Source of the DNA: Pseudomonas viridiflava
Lineage (GTDB): Bacteria; Pseudomonadota; Gammaproteobacteria; Pseudomonadales; Pseudomonadaceae
Direction: 5' to 3'
DNA: 64,000 bases
Assembly: GCF_900580675.1 (NCBI RefSeq)
Contig: NZ_UTBG01000181.1
Location: forward strand, 1-64,000
Both the position numbers and the translations under genes were made by a program. The notes under the pieces were generated by a model, which saw only the letters and a list, made by a program, of their open reading frames with translations, was not told the DNA's origin and searched no databases. Below are positions 40,500 to 49,710 of this stretch, in pieces. Position 1 is the stretch's first letter, and each line of letters opens with the position of its first letter.

Positions 40500-42470
40500 T
40501 TGACCACGCCCCTGATCGAACTCAAGAACATCCGCAAATCCTACGGCGGCGGCGACAGCCCGCAGGTCGATGTATTGCGTGGCATCGACCTGTCGATCCA
40601 TGCCGGGGAGTTCGTGGCGATTGTCGGTGCCTCCGGTTCCGGCAAGTCCACGTTGATGAACATCCTCGGCTGCCTCGACCGCCCCAGCGTCGGCGAGTAC
40701 CTGTTCGCCGGGGAAAACGTCGCGCACCTGGACAGCGACGAACTGGCCTGGCTGCGCCGCGAAGCCTTCGGTTTCGTATTCCAGGGCTATCACCTGATCC
40801 CCTCGGGCTCGGCCCAGGAAAACGTCGAGATGCCGGCGATCTATGCCGGCATCAGCGCCGCCGAGCGGCATGCCCGCGCCAGCGCCCTGCTCACCCGCCT
40901 GGGCCTGGCCGAGCGGACCGGCAACCGTCCCCATCAGCTGTCCGGTGGCCAACAGCAGCGCGTGTCGATCGCTCGCGCACTGATGAACGGCGGGCACATC
41001 ATCCTGGCCGATGAACCCACCGGCGCCCTCGACAGCCACAGCGGCGCCGAGGTGATGACCTTGCTCGACGAGCTGGCCGGCCAGGGCCACGTGGTGATCC
41101 TGATTACCCACGACCGCGAAGTGGCGGCGCGGGCCAACCGCATCATCGAGATTCGCGACGGCCTGATCATCAGTGACTCGGCCGCAGGCGCCGTGGCAGC
41201 GCCTGCAACCGCGACAGGCGCCCTGCAAGCGGTGGACCTGCGCCAGCGCCTGGTCGACGGCGCCGAACACAACGGCGCCTGGAAAGCCGAATTGGTGGAC
41301 GCAGTGCAAGCGGCGTGGCGGGTGATGTGGATCAACCGCTTCCGCACCGCGCTGACCCTGCTGGGGATCATCATCGGCGTGGCGTCGGTGGTGGTGATGC
41401 TGGCGGTGGGTGAAGGCAGCAAACGCCAGGTCATGGAGCAGATGGGCGCCTTCGGTTCGAACATTCTGTATGTCAGCGGCTCCTCACCGAACCCGCGCAC
41501 GCCACCGGGCATCATTACCCCGGAGGATGTCGCCGCGCTGGCGACCCTGCCGCAGGTCAAGCGCATCATGCCGGTCAACGGCGCCGAAGCCGGTGTGCGC
41601 TTTGGCAACATCGACTACATGGCCTATGTGGGCGGCAACGACACCAATTTCCCGGTCATCTTCAACTGGCCGGTGGTGGAAGGCAGTTATTTCACCGAGG
41701 CCGACGAGCGCTCCGCCGCCACCGTCGCGGTGATCGGTGCGCGGGTACGCGACAAGCTGTTCAAAGGCCTGGTCAGCCCCATCGGCCAATACATCCTGAT
41801 CGAAAACGTGCCGTTCCAGGTGATCGGTGTGCTTCAGGAAAAGGGCTCCAGTTCCGGCAACACCGACAGCGATGACCGCATCGCCATCCCCTACACCTCC
41901 GCCAGCATTCGCTTGTTCGGCACCTATAACCCCGAGTACGTGGTGATCGCCGCGGCCGACGGCAACCGGGTGCAGGAGGCCGAACTGGCGATCAACCAAA
42001 TGCTGCAGCGCCTGCACCATGGCAAGCCGGATTACCACCTGACCAACAACGCGGCCATGATCCAGGCCGAGGCGCGCACGCAGAACACCCTGTCGCTGAT
42101 GCTGGGATCGATCGCCGCGATTTCCCTGTTGGTGGGCGGCATCGGCGTGATGAACATCATGCTGATGACGGTGCGCGAGAGGACCCGCGAAATCGGCATT
42201 CGCATGGCCACCGGTGCTCGCCAGCGCGACATCCTGCGCCAGTTCCTGACCGAGGCGGTGATGCTCTCGGTGGTTGGCGGTCTGTGCGGCATCGCCCTGG
42301 CGCTGCTGGTGGGCGGCGTGCTGGTGCTGGCCAAAGTGGCGGTGCAGTTTTCCCTGGTGGCCGTGCTTGGCGCGTTTGGTTGCGCGCTGGTCACCGGCGT
42401 CGTATTCGGCTTCATGCCGGCCCGTAAAGCTGCCCGGCTCGATCCGGTTAAGGCGTTGACCAGTGAATAA
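40500..42470 (+). CDS. pvdT: PvdT, MacB-type ABC transporter of pyoverdine efflux
   Basis: The 656-residue fused ATPase-permease has Walker [10 protein letters not shown] at 43-51, the signature [15 protein letters not shown], Walker [12 protein letters not shown], then a first helix near [20 protein letters not shown], a large periplasmic domain and three C-terminal helices of the FtsX kind. The start is TTG at 40500, 5 bp after GGGGGT and 1 bp after the pvdR stop; no ATG alternative keeps the conserved N-terminus. Confidence 0.94.
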   Translation: MTTPLIELKNIRKSYGGGDSPQVDVLRGIDLSIHAGEFVAIVGASGSGKSTLMNILGCLDRPSVGEYLFAGENVAHLDSDELAWLRREAFGFVFQGYHLIPSGSAQENVEMPAIYAGISAAERHARASALLTRLGLAERTGNRPHQLSGGQQQRVSIARALMNGGHIILADEPTGALDSHSGAEVMTLLDELAGQGHVVILITHDREVAARANRIIEIRDGLIISDSAAGAVAAPATATGALQAVDLRQRLVDGAEHNGAWKAELVDAVQAAWRVMWINRFRTALTLLGIIIGVASVVVMLAVGEGSKRQVMEQMGAFGSNILYVSGSSPNPRTPPGIITPEDVAALATLPQVKRIMPVNGAEAGVRFGNIDYMAYVGGNDTNFPVIFNWPVVEGSYFTEADERSAATVAVIGARVRDKLFKGLVSPIGQYILIENVPFQVIGVLQEKGSSSGNTDSDDRIAIPYTSASIRLFGTYNPEYVVIAAADGNRVQEAELAINQMLQRLHHGKPDYHLTNNAAMIQAEARTQNTLSLMLGSIAAISLLVGGIGVMNIMLMTVRERTREIGIRMATGARQRDILRQFLTEAVMLSVVGGLCGIALALLVGGVLVLAKVAVQFSLVAVLGAFGCALVTGVVFGFMPARKAARLDPVKALTSE

Positions 42471-43878
42471 ACGATCCATCCCTTCGCACCTGTCCCTGCT
42501 CAGCCTGTGCCTGCTGCTCGGTGCCTGCGCTGCCACCCCGTCCGCCATCGACAGCGGTATTGCGCCGCCAGCGGCCTGGCAATTTGCCGAGCGCGACGCT
42601 GCCCAGGCCACCAACCAGCGCTGGTGGACACAATTTGGCAGCGCGCAACTCAATCGCCTGGTCGATCAGGCCCGACGTGACAGTTTCGACGTGGCCGCCG
42701 CCATGGCGCGGGTACGCCAGGCCCAGGCCAGCGCAGTGATCGCGGGCGCACCGCTGCTGCCTGAGGTGAAGTTCAATCTCGACACCAGTCGCCAGCGATT
42801 GTTGCGCGGCAACGGTGGGCCGGACCTGGATGCTTCGCAAAGCGATAAGGTGGTCGACAACTTCGGTGCCAACCTCACAGCCAGTTATGAAGTGGACTTC
42901 TGGGGCGGCCGCGCCGCCGCCCGCGACAGCGCGCTCTACAGCCTAAAAGCCAGCGAGTCTGACCAGGCAACCGTGGAGCTGACCTTGCTCGGCACTGTGG
43001 CTGACCGTTATGCGCAGACCCTCGCGGCCCGTCAGCGCCAGCAGATCGCCGAACTAAACCTGGCCAATGCGCGCAACGTGCTCGACCTTGTGCAAACCCG
43101 CTATGACGCAGGCTCCGCCACCGCCCTTGAACTGGCCCAGCAGAAAAGCCTGGTGGCCAGCCAGCAACGCCAGTTGCCGCTGATCCAGCTATTGGCCGAA
43201 GAATCGCACATCACCCTGGCCGCCCTCCTCGGCCAACCGGTGCAAACGCTGGACCTGGGTGACGAACCCTTCCAGGCGCTGACCTGGCCGACCATCGGTG
43301 CCGGCATGCCCAGCCAGTTGCTCAGCCGCCGCCCCGACATCGCCAAGGCCGAGGCCGAGCTGGCCGCGGCGCAAGCAGACGTCACGGTGGCACGGGCCGC
43401 CATGCTGCCTGCGGTGACGCTGGGGGCCACCCTGGGCTCGGACGCCTACAAGGCCATGGAAATCCTGCGCAGCCCCTACTACACGCTGACCGCCGGGCTG
43501 GTTGGGCCAATCTTCAACAACGGCCGTTTAAGTGCCGAGCGCGACAAGGCCCGCGCGCGCCAGGACGAACTGCTGCAAACCTACCGCGGCGCGATCATCA
43601 ACGGCTTTGCCGATGTGGAAAAAGCCCTCAGCAGCATCAACCGCCTGGACCAGCAGCGCCAATGGCAGGCCGAAGAATTGCAACAAGCCCAAAGCGCCTT
43701 CCGGATCGCCGAGAGCCGTTACCAGGCGGGCGCCGAAGACCTGCTCACCGTGCTTGAAACCCAACGCACGCTCTACGCGGCGCAGGACATGAACGTGCAA
43801 CTGCGCTTGTCGCGACTGCAAGCCAGCATTGCGCTGTACAAGGCACTGGGGGGTGGCTGGGGTAACGAAACTCCATAA
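42463..43878 (+). CDS. opmQ: OpmQ, outer-membrane channel lipoprotein of pyoverdine efflux
   Basis: The 471-residue NodT/OprM-type outer-membrane factor has a lipobox LLGAC near residue 22, [18 protein letters not shown] typical of the family, and two repeats of the TolC fold. GTG 42463 overlaps the pvdT stop by 8 bp, so the three genes are coupled. It forms the exit duct for PvdRT. Confidence 0.93.
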   Translation: MNKRSIPSHLSLLSLCLLLGACAATPSAIDSGIAPPAAWQFAERDAAQATNQRWWTQFGSAQLNRLVDQARRDSFDVAAAMARVRQAQASAVIAGAPLLPEVKFNLDTSRQRLLRGNGGPDLDASQSDKVVDNFGANLTASYEVDFWGGRAAARDSALYSLKASESDQATVELTLLGTVADRYAQTLAARQRQQIAELNLANARNVLDLVQTRYDAGSATALELAQQKSLVASQQRQLPLIQLLAEESHITLAALLGQPVQTLDLGDEPFQALTWPTIGAGMPSQLLSRRPDIAKAEAELAAAQADVTVARAAMLPAVTLGATLGSDAYKAMEILRSPYYTLTAGLVGPIFNNGRLSAERDKARARQDELLQTYRGAIINGFADVEKALSSINRLDQQRQWQAEELQQAQSAFRIAESRYQAGAEDLLTVLETQRTLYAAQDMNVQLRLSRLQASIALYKALGGGWGNETP

Positions 43879-43980
43879 CAAAAATCCAGTTGCCCACACA
43901 TCACGTCCGAAAATCCTACATTCGTCGAGCCCTGGTACTTGGTAAAAAGCCGTCCCCGAACGGTTGCCCGGTGCCTCGTG

Positions 43981-44742
43981 ATGAAACCCAGCGCTCTTGT
44001 AACAAGCCTGATGTCCAGCTACATCGGACTGGCAGCCAGCCTGGCGCTTGCCGAACCGCTGATTGCGCCCACCGCAATTGACTGGATGCTCGACTGCCCC
44101 TTCCCTGCCTTTGCACAACCGGACCACGAGGTGCTCGACCGGACCCAGTGCGGCAGCGTGAACGTACCTCGCGACTATGCGGCACCCAGGCGCGGCAGCG
44201 TGCGCCTGGCCGTGACCCGGGTCGGCGCCCGTGACCCGCTCAATCGCGCGGGCGTGTTGTTTATTCAGGCCGGCGAGCCACAAGGTATTCAGGGCGCCAC
44301 CTCAGTCCTGCACGTGGTCAGCCGCTGGAAGGCCTTCGCGACCCCGGCCTATCGCACACTGGTCGACCGCTATGACGCCATCGAACTGAGCCCCCGCGAC
44401 CTGAGCGAGGACCGGGGTATCGAGCTGGCGGCGCGCGATATGGAGTTTGTGCGCGCACAACTGGGCGAGCCGCGGCTGAACTACCTCGGCAACGCCGATG
44501 CAGCAAGGCTCGGCAGCCGGTATGCGGCGCTGTTTTCCGAGCACGTCGCGCGCATGGTTCTGGTCAACGTCGGGCGCGGCGGGCCGGCCAATACCAACGT
44601 CGAGCAATTGCTGCTCAAAGAGCCGGCGCAGCCGGCGGCCATCGGCGCCGGCTGCGTGAACCGATGGGTCGGTGATTTTCTGGTGTACGGCAAACAGCCG
44701 CCGTCTTCCACGCGCTGCCTGGACCACGGCGGTTGGGAATAA
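43981..44742 (+). CDS. Truncated, catalytically degenerate TAP-like alpha/beta-hydrolase
   Basis: The 253-residue protein has a signal-like N-terminus (SSYIGLAASLALAEP) and resembles the N-terminal half of tripeptidyl-aminopeptidase-type hydrolases: CGSVNVPRDYAAPRRGSVRL and RLGSRYAALFSEHVARMVLV. The oxyanion motif GGPGGSG is replaced by AGEPQGIQG near 97-105. The nucleophile elbow GxSxG is GNADA at 170-174, so no catalytic serine is present, and the cap and C-terminal Asp/His are missing. It is probably periplasmic and non-enzymatic, or a decaying gene. It follows opmQ by 102 bp with no clear own promoter. Confidence 0.6.
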   Translation: MKPSALVTSLMSSYIGLAASLALAEPLIAPTAIDWMLDCPFPAFAQPDHEVLDRTQCGSVNVPRDYAAPRRGSVRLAVTRVGARDPLNRAGVLFIQAGEPQGIQGATSVLHVVSRWKAFATPAYRTLVDRYDAIELSPRDLSEDRGIELAARDMEFVRAQLGEPRLNYLGNADAARLGSRYAALFSEHVARMVLVNVGRGGPANTNVEQLLLKEPAQPAAIGAGCVNRWVGDFLVYGKQPPSSTRCLDHGGWE

Positions 44743-44805
44743 GCACCTCGTTTACGACCTCTTCGCGCCGAAAACGACACCCTGCGTTGACGCTCCGGCC
44801 CAATC

Positions 44806-44834
44806 GCTATTAAGTGCTATTAATCCGCATTAAT
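44806..44834 (+). promoter_or_regulatory. Three phased half-sites upstream of the GntR gene
   Basis: GCTATTAA at 44806-44813 and 44816-44823 and GCATTAAT at 44827-44834 recur every 10-11 bp, one helical turn, just before the GntR start at 44851. This suggests an autoregulatory operator. The spacing is unusual for a single GntR dimer site. Confidence 0.45.
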
Positions 44835-44850
44835 ACGATAAATCGAACCC

Positions 44851-45618
44851 ATGCTAAGCCGCCCGCTACGACGCAAACGCCAGAAGCTGTCCGATGTGAT
44901 TGTCGAGTCGGTCAAGCGCTCCATCGTCACCGATGCCCTCAAGCCCGGCGACCGCTTGCCCACCGAGCGCGAGCTGATGGAAAGCTTCCAGTGCTCCAAG
45001 GGCTCGGCCCGTGAAGCGCTCAAGGCGCTGGAGGTCGAAGGCCTGGTGAATACGCGCACCGGCCCCAGCGGCGGCGCTTACCTGAACCAGGCCGGCACCG
45101 AACCGGCCAGTCGCGCCCTGCGCAACTACCTGCACTTCCAGCACCTGGACGGTGAACAGGTGTACCAGCTGCGCAAGGTGATTGAAGTGGAACTGGCGGT
45201 GTCGGTGCTCGGACGTTTGAGCGAAGACGACTACCAGGCTCTGCAGGACAACGTGGAGTTTTGCAGCGCGCCGGAAGACAGCGAGGCCGGCCAGCGCGAG
45301 CAACGTTTGGCGGAGCTGGAGTTCCACAACCTGCTGGCCAAGGCCTGCCCCAACCCGTTGCTGAGTTTTATGGCGCAATTTCTCAACGACCTGCTGCGCG
45401 ACCTGGTGGTGCTGAAAAAAGCCTACAAGCCCAAGCGCAAGCAGTTCGACGCGGCCAACCTCGACTATCACAAACAGCTGCTGATCGCCTTTCGCGCCGG
45501 AGATGAAAGCGCCGTGCGCAGCTTGATGCATGAACACATGTGCGATGCCGAACACCATATGGCCGCCCTCGAAGGCCAGGTCAGCCCGCACTTTTTGCTG
45601 GAGTTTGATCACTCTTAA
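44851..45618 (+). CDS. GntR/FadR-subfamily regulator of the Liv-type/amidase operon
   Basis: The 255-residue protein has an N-terminal winged helix (KPGDRLPTERELMESFQCSK, GSAREALKALEVEGLV) and an all-helical FCD domain with metal-ligand-type His/Asp residues (LEFHNLLAKA, LDYHKQLLIAFRAGD, MHEHMCDAEHHMA). It precedes the ABC transporter operon by 210 bp on the same strand and is the likely sensor of its substrate or product. Confidence 0.88.
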   Translation: MLSRPLRRKRQKLSDVIVESVKRSIVTDALKPGDRLPTERELMESFQCSKGSAREALKALEVEGLVNTRTGPSGGAYLNQAGTEPASRALRNYLHFQHLDGEQVYQLRKVIEVELAVSVLGRLSEDDYQALQDNVEFCSAPEDSEAGQREQRLAELEFHNLLAKACPNPLLSFMAQFLNDLLRDLVVLKKAYKPKRKQFDAANLDYHKQLLIAFRAGDESAVRSLMHEHMCDAEHHMAALEGQVSPHFLLEFDHS

Positions 45619-45634
45619 AAACACCACAGACCCA

Positions 45635-45725
45635 ATGTGGGAGCGGGCTTGCTCGCGAAGGCGGTGGGTCAGCCAAGCATCCGGTGACTGATGCACCGCG
45701 TTCGCGAGCAAGCCCGCTCCCACAG
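45635..45725. repeat. Inverted REP pair between GntR gene and binding protein
   Basis: GTGGGAGCGGGCTTGCTCGC from 45637 and GCGAGCAAGCCCGCTCCCAC ending at 45723 are perfect inverted repeats of the major subtype. The pair ends the GntR transcript before the transporter operon. Confidence 0.92.
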
Positions 45726-45750
45726 TTTCTGACCGCGTTTCGCCTCAATA

Positions 45751-45770
45751 AAAAGGCCTGCCCACAGGCC
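45751..45770 (-). terminator. Orphan intrinsic terminator read on the minus strand
   Basis: GGCCTG-CCCA-CAGGCC at 45755-45770 is a perfect 6-bp stem; on the minus strand it is followed by five T (AAAAA at 45750-45754 on the plus strand). It looks like a rho-independent terminator but no minus-strand gene ends here. On the plus strand it has no T-tract and lies in the leader of the binding-protein gene. Confidence 0.5.
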
Positions 45771-45828
45771 CAGCTCCACCGTATCGCCCTTGCCGCTCCT
45801 GCCAATAACTAAACCAGGGAGTCACCCC

Positions 45829-47031
45829 ATGCAGCGTCGTACGTTGTTGAAAGCCAGTCTCACCGCCGCCGCCGCGCTCAGCCTTCCGCTGAGCGTGCGT
45901 TCGGCATTCGCCGCCGAGCCCTTCACCTTTTACGGCCTCAAGTCCATGTCTGGCGCCTTTGCCAGCTACGGCAAGTTTGCCGACATGGGGTCGCGCCTGG
46001 CGGTGCAGGAACACTCGGAGATTCTCGGCCGCCCGCTGAATTACAAGGTCATCGACACCGAGGGCAACGCCGGCAAGGCGGTGCGCAAGGTCCAGGAAGC
46101 CATCCAGCAGGACGGCGCGCGGTTCTTCCAGGGTTGCACCTTGTCATCGTCGGCACTCGCGGTGGCCAAGGAAGTCGACAAGGTCGGTGGCGTGTTCATG
46201 ACCCCGGTGGGCGCCGACGAAGTCACCGGCAAGGACTGCAACCCCGCAACCTTCCGCTGGTCGGTGCCCACCTACGGCGCCATCCGCGAAACCATGGTGC
46301 CGCTGATCAAGCTGCTGCCGGACGCCAAGCGCTGGTACACCATCACCCCGCAATACGTGTTCGGTGAAGCGCTGCTCGAAGGCGCCAGGAACGTGCTCAA
46401 GGAAAACGGCCTGGAGCATGTGGGCAACAGCTACCACTCGCTGCAGGAGCAGGAATTCTCCGGCTACCTGACCAACGCCATCGCCGCCAAACCGGACGTG
46501 CTGGTGCTGCTGAATTTCGGCAGCCAGTCGTCCAACACCCTGCGCCAGGCGGTGAACTTCGGCATCAAGGAACGCATGAAAGTGCTGCTGGTATGGTCCG
46601 CCGGCCTCGACCAGTTCCAGGAACTGGGCAGCGACATTCTCGACGGCGTGTACCTCGGCGCGCAGTACTGGCATCAGGTCGATACCCCGCTCAACCGTGA
46701 CCTGGTCAAGCTGACCCAGGCCAAATACGGGATCAACCCCACCTACCCGCTGGCCGCCGACTACATCAGCACCAAGGTCATGCTCGAAACCATCATCGCC
46801 ACCGGCAGCTTCGACGGCCCGACCGTGGCCAAGGCCATGCAAGGCCTGAGCTACGAAGGCCCGACCGGCAAGGAATCGATCCGCGCCGGCGACCATCAGG
46901 TGATCAAGGATTACTACCTGCTGATCGGCAAAGCCAGCGGCGACATGGCCGACAAGGACGACCTGGCCAAGGTGCTCAGCGCCGGCCAATCGTTCCCGCC
47001 GGTCGAAGCCACGGGCTGCACGCTCGCCTGA
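45829..47031 (+). CDS. Liv-type ABC transporter substrate-binding protein
   Basis: The 400-residue periplasmic binding protein of the LivK/AmiC-like family has a twin-arginine-like signal (MQRRTLLKASLTAAAALSLP, cleavage after AFA). The mature part begins EPFTFYGLKSMSGAFASYGK. ATG 45829 with AGGGA at 45816-45820 is chosen over the longer frame. The fold binds branched-chain amino acids, urea, amides or aromatic acids; the downstream carbamoylase and amidase point to an amide or ureide. Confidence 0.88.
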   Translation: MQRRTLLKASLTAAAALSLPLSVRSAFAAEPFTFYGLKSMSGAFASYGKFADMGSRLAVQEHSEILGRPLNYKVIDTEGNAGKAVRKVQEAIQQDGARFFQGCTLSSSALAVAKEVDKVGGVFMTPVGADEVTGKDCNPATFRWSVPTYGAIRETMVPLIKLLPDAKRWYTITPQYVFGEALLEGARNVLKENGLEHVGNSYHSLQEQEFSGYLTNAIAAKPDVLVLLNFGSQSSNTLRQAVNFGIKERMKVLLVWSAGLDQFQELGSDILDGVYLGAQYWHQVDTPLNRDLVKLTQAKYGINPTYPLAADYISTKVMLETIIATGSFDGPTVAKAMQGLSYEGPTGKESIRAGDHQVIKDYYLLIGKASGDMADKDDLAKVLSAGQSFPPVEATGCTLA

Positions 47032-47051
47032 TCCTGACCTGTAAAAACACG

Positions 47052-47077
47052 ACAGGGCCGCCCGCGCGGCCACCTGT
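47052..47077 (+). other. GC-rich hairpin between binding-protein and permease genes
   Basis: GGCCGC (47056-47061) and GCGGCC (47066-47071) form a strong stem, extended outward by ACAG and CTGT with a bulge. No T-tract follows. Such stems often stabilise the upstream message so that the binding protein is made in excess over the membrane subunits. Confidence 0.45.
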
Positions 47078-47091
47078 TCGAGGGTTTCTGC

Positions 47092-47952
47092 ATGCTTAAT
47101 CTTTACCTGTTCCAGATACTCAACGGCCTGGGGTTGGGAATGATCTACTTCCTGATTGCCGTCGGGCTGACGATCATTTTCGGCCTGCTCAACTTCGTCA
47201 ACTTCGCCCACGGCGCGTTCTTCCTGCTGGGTGCCTACATTTGCTACACCGCTGTGAGCCTGACCGGCAACTTCTGGCTGGCGCTGCTGATCGCGCCGCT
47301 GGTGGTGGCCGCGCTGGCGTGGGTGATCGAGCGCCTGCTGATCCAGCGGATTTACCACTTGCCGCACATGTTCCAGATCCTGGTCACCCTGGGTATCGCG
47401 CTGATCATCCAGGAAGCCAGCGTGATGATCTGGGGCCCGGTGGGCAAGAGCGTCGCCGTGCCGGAATTGCTGCGCGGGGTGCTGGTGGTCGGCGATTTCG
47501 TCTACCCCTACTACCGCCTGTTCCTCATTGTGTTCTCCGGGCTGGTAGGCCTTGCCCTGTGGCTGCTGCTGGAGCGCACGCGCTTTGGCGCCCTGGTGCG
47601 CGCTGGCAGTGAAAGCACCGAAACCGTGTCGCTGCTCGGCACCAATATTTTCCGCCTGTTCTCCATGACCTTTGCCCTCGGCGTCGCCCTGGCCGGCGTC
47701 GCCGGTGTGCTGTTTGCGCCTTTGCGCGGCGCGCAGCCCTTCGTCGGCCCGGAGATTCTCGGCGTGGCCTTCGTGGTCGTGGTGATTGGCGGCATGGGCT
47801 CGTTCAGCGGCGCGCTGGTCGGCGGTTTGCTGGTGGGCGTGGTGCAAAGCCTGATGACCACACTCTGGCCCCAGGGCGCGAGCCTGATGATCTACGGCGC
47901 CATGGCCGTGGTGATTCTGGTCCGCCCCTATGGCCTGTTTGGGAGAGCCTGA
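47092..47952 (+). CDS. Liv-type ABC transporter permease (LivH family)
   Basis: The 286-residue membrane protein starts LNLYLFQILNGLGLGMIYFL and contains the LivH block IFGLLNFVNFAHGAFFLLGA and FVVVVIGGMGSFSGALVGGL. It pairs with the LivM-type permease starting 1 bp downstream. Confidence 0.93.
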   Translation: MLNLYLFQILNGLGLGMIYFLIAVGLTIIFGLLNFVNFAHGAFFLLGAYICYTAVSLTGNFWLALLIAPLVVAALAWVIERLLIQRIYHLPHMFQILVTLGIALIIQEASVMIWGPVGKSVAVPELLRGVLVVGDFVYPYYRLFLIVFSGLVGLALWLLLERTRFGALVRAGSESTETVSLLGTNIFRLFSMTFALGVALAGVAGVLFAPLRGAQPFVGPEILGVAFVVVVIGGMGSFSGALVGGLLVGVVQSLMTTLWPQGASLMIYGAMAVVILVRPYGLFGRA

Positions 47953-47953
47953 C

Positions 47954-48964
47954 ATGAGCGAGAAAAATCCCCTGCCGTTTGCCAAAACCCAATCGCGCGC
48001 GATGTTGCTGTGGGTGCTGGCCGTGCTGATCGGCCTGCCGTTGATTTTGCCCTCGGCGACCCTGGCCACCGAGATCCTGATCTTTGCCATGGCCGCCCTG
48101 GCCTGCAACCTGTTGCTGGGCTACACCGGGCTGCTGTCGTTCGGCCAAGGCATCTTCTTCGGCGCCGGCGCCTACTGCGCGGCGCTGTTGATGATCCACC
48201 TGCAACTGGGCCTGTTTACCGCATTGCTCGGGGCAGCGATTGCCGGCGGTTTCCTGGCACTGCTGGTCGGCGCCCTGGCGATCCGCCGTACCGGCATCTA
48301 CTTCGTGATGCTGACGCTCGCGTTCAGCCAGATGGCTTACTTCGTTGCCTACACCTTGAGCGACTGGACCGGCGGCGACAACGGCCTGCTCAGCGTGCCG
48401 CGCCCGGAAATTCGCATCGGCGATACGGTGCTGCTGTCGCTGGCCGACGCCCGCGCGTTCTACGGGTTTGTCGCGGTGCTGTTCCTGCTGATTTTCATCG
48501 GCGCGCGCCGGGTGATCGCGTCGCCGTTCGGCAGCACCTTGATGGCGATCCGCGAGAACGAAACCCGCGCCTCGGCGATCGGCTACGACACGCGCCATTT
48601 CAAGATCCTGGTGTTCGTGCTGTCCGGCGCGGTCACCGGGATTGCCGGCGCGCTGTACGCCATGCTGCTGCACTTCGTGCCGCTGTCGAACATCGACCTG
48701 GCGATGTCCGAAAACATCCTGATCATGACCATCGTCGGCGGCACCGGCTCGTTGTTCGGCTCGTTGCTGGGCGCCGGTTCCATCGTGCTGCTCGGGGATT
48801 TCCTTTCCGACCTGTGGCCGCGCTGGCTGATGCTGCTGGGGGTGATCCTGATTCTGGTGGTGATCTTCATGCGCGGTGGTTTGTGGGGCGGCCTGGCGTC
48901 GCTGTTCGAGAAGGTGCGCGGCAGCCGCAAGACCGCCGCCGTCGCCAAGGAGGAAGGGCTATGA
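47954..48964 (+). CDS. Liv-type ABC transporter permease (LivM family)
   Basis: The 336-residue membrane protein contains NLLLGYTGLLSFGQGIFFGA, FGSTLMAIRENETRASAIGY and MTIVGGTGSLFGSLLGAGSI, all LivM hallmarks. ATG 47954 immediately follows the LivH stop; its own stop overlaps the next start (ATGA). Confidence 0.93.
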   Translation: MSEKNPLPFAKTQSRAMLLWVLAVLIGLPLILPSATLATEILIFAMAALACNLLLGYTGLLSFGQGIFFGAGAYCAALLMIHLQLGLFTALLGAAIAGGFLALLVGALAIRRTGIYFVMLTLAFSQMAYFVAYTLSDWTGGDNGLLSVPRPEIRIGDTVLLSLADARAFYGFVAVLFLLIFIGARRVIASPFGSTLMAIRENETRASAIGYDTRHFKILVFVLSGAVTGIAGALYAMLLHFVPLSNIDLAMSENILIMTIVGGTGSLFGSLLGAGSIVLLGDFLSDLWPRWLMLLGVILILVVIFMRGGLWGGLASLFEKVRGSRKTAAVAKEEGL

Positions 48965-49710
48965 GCATCCTGCTGGAAACCAAAGACCTGGTGCTGGCCT
49001 ACGGTGCGTTCCGCGCGGTGAATGGCGTGAACCTCAAGGTCGAAGCCGGCACCATCCACACCATCATCGGCCCCAACGGCGCAGGCAAGACCAGCCTGTT
49101 CCATTGCCTGACCGGCGAGCGCCAGGCCACCGCCGGGGCGATGCATTTCGACGGCAAGAACCTGATGCGCAAACCCGCCCACGCCCGTGTCGGCCTGGGC
49201 ATGGCGCGCTCGTTCCAGCTGACCAGCCTGTTCCAGAACCTCAGCGTGCGCGAAAACCTGCGCCTGGCCGCCCAAGGCCGCGACGGCGCCCGCGCCCTGA
49301 ATTTCTGGCGCCGCGTCGACAGCAAGCGCGAACACCTGGAGATGGCCGACCAGGTACTGGAGCGCCTGCAACTCACCGCCCGCGCCGACACCCTCGCCGG
49401 CGAGTTGTCCCACGGCCAGCAACGCGTGCTGGAGGTGGGCATGTCGATCTGCTCCAAACCCAAACTGTTGATGCTCGACGAGCCCACCTCGGGCATGGGC
49501 ATCGACGACATTCCGATCATGACCCAACTGATCAGCGACCTCGGCCGCGACCACACCGTGCTGTTGATCGAGCACAACATGAGCATCGTCATGTCGATCA
49601 GCCAACGCATCACGGTGATGAGCCACGGCCAGATCCTGGTGGAAGGCACGCCGGAATTCGTGCGCGCCGATGAACGCGTGCGCAGTGCTTATCTTGGGGA
49701 GGCAGCCTGA
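48961..49710 (+). CDS. Liv-type ABC transporter ATPase (LivG family)
   Basis: The 249-residue ATPase has Walker A GPNGAGKT at 37-44, a LivG-type insert and MARSFQLTSLFQNLSVRENL, signature ELSHGQQRVLEVGM and Walker B LLMLDEPTSGMG. The open frame extends far upstream into livM but the start is ATG 48961, overlapping the LivM stop. Confidence 0.94.
   Translation: MSILLETKDLVLAYGAFRAVNGVNLKVEAGTIHTIIGPNGAGKTSLFHCLTGERQATAGAMHFDGKNLMRKPAHARVGLGMARSFQLTSLFQNLSVRENLRLAAQGRDGARALNFWRRVDSKREHLEMADQVLERLQLTARADTLAGELSHGQQRVLEVGMSICSKPKLLMLDEPTSGMGIDDIPIMTQLISDLGRDHTVLLIEHNMSIVMSISQRITVMSHGQILVEGTPEFVRADERVRSAYLGEAA

Noticed and set aside
46144..48108. 654-residue open frame on the minus strand
   Set aside because: Antisense to the binding protein and LivH; no motif.
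48010..48960. Upstream in-frame extension of the LivG ATPase
   Set aside because: It overlaps the whole LivM gene in another frame; the ATPase domain starts at ATG 48961, coupled to the LivM stop.
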